This document shows, in pieces, positions 63,803 to 64,000 of a DNA stretch of 64,000 bases. How positions within the stretch are numbered: position 1 is the stretch's first letter; each line of letters begins with the position of its first letter. The position numbers and the translations under genes are program-made. Where the stretch lies: positions 620,001-684,000 of the forward strand of contig CAWIBX010000007.1 in the NCBI GenBank assembly GCA_963834405.1, read 5' to 3'. Under the pieces are notes generated by a model that was not told the DNA's origin, ran no database searches, and was given only the letters and a program-made list of their open reading frames with translations. The DNA is from Bog-473 sp963834405 (lineage in GTDB: Bacteria > Actinomycetota > Acidimicrobiia > Acidimicrobiales > RAAP-2).

Positions 63803-64000
63803 GTGGAGGCGACGTCCGAGGAGCTGGTCTGGTATTTCGAGACCGTTCTGCCCCACGTCAACGAACGCCAACGCCGTGTGATCGTGGGAGCGACGGCGTC
63901 GCTGCTCAGGCGTGGCGGCAAGACCATGGTGGCCGAGGCGGCCGGTATGAGCCGCAACACCGTGATCCGCGCCACCAGCGAGGTCGAAGAGGGCGTCGAA
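63803..64000 (+). CDS. Transposase N-terminus (putative ISAzo13-type), cut by window end
   Basis: GTG at 63803 opens a frame with WYFETVLPHVNERQRR, then AEAAGMSRNTVIRATSEV, a helix-turn-helix N-terminus like ISAzo13-type transposases. Continues past 64000. Confidence 0.55.
   Translation, partial: MEATSEELVWYFETVLPHVNERQRRVIVGATASLLRRGGKTMVAEAAGMSRNTVIRATSEVEEGVE

Overview
The window is high-GC actinobacterial DNA. An S-(hydroxymethyl)mycothiol dehydrogenase, a DprE1/DprE2 pair, a WS/DGAT acyltransferase, EtfBA, two P450s, frequent GTG starts and 4-bp ATGA/GTGA gene overlaps point to Actinomycetota. I cannot resolve the order; Acidimicrobiia or a mycobacterial relative would fit. Two very GC-rich chromosomal blocks (about 1-19 kb and 55.1-64 kb) flank a less GC-rich accessory stretch. 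All composition statements are by eye, not computed.

Left core, 1-19.2 kb: a P450, a secreted repeat protein ending at two hairpins, a mycothiol-dependent formaldehyde dehydrogenase, a frameshifted gamma-glutamyltranspeptidase, a DHA2 exporter, etfB-etfA, a two-gene B12-dependent acyl-CoA mutase with a frameshifted B12 subunit, a decayed GGDEF-EAL remnant, a DedA protein, a two-component system, a phosphodiester glycosidase-like protein, and dprE1-dprE2 preceded by a 22-codon micro-ORF whose stop overlaps the dprE1 start.

Transition, 19.2-27.3 kb: CBS protein, cation/proton antiporter, ketopantoate reductase-like enzyme, DUF2252 protein, second DHA2 exporter and a stand-alone ATP-dependent DNA ligase.

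Accessory region, 27.3-55.1 kb: an island array at a tRNA-Gly(GCC) gene (55059-55133, minus). Four partial copies of the tRNA 3' half lie at 27.34, 41.69, 47.34 and 52.30 kb, all in the same orientation. Three of them carry the same ungapped 88-nt arm and an inverted-repeat site about 30 nt beyond it. This is the pattern expected from serial integration at one tRNA. No tyrosine or serine integrase is recognisable, so the units look like cis-mobilisable remnants. Cargo is catabolic and redox: a glutaredoxin-thioredoxin reductase fusion, secreted alpha/beta hydrolases, an amidohydrolase, a muconolactone-isomerase-like/DUF3237/SDR operon, a P450-MDR operon with a divergent TetR, DsbA-like proteins, Hsp20 and VOC proteins. 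Many truncated or frameshifted genes and one intact IS3-family element (50930-52275, 3-bp target duplication) are mixed in.

Right core, 55.1-64 kb: methyltransferase, Ser/Gly-rich secreted protein, WS/DGAT, dut, orn, acyl-CoA synthetase, peroxiredoxin, enoyl-CoA hydratase, HAD phosphatase, and the start of a putative ISAzo13-type transposase cut by the window end.
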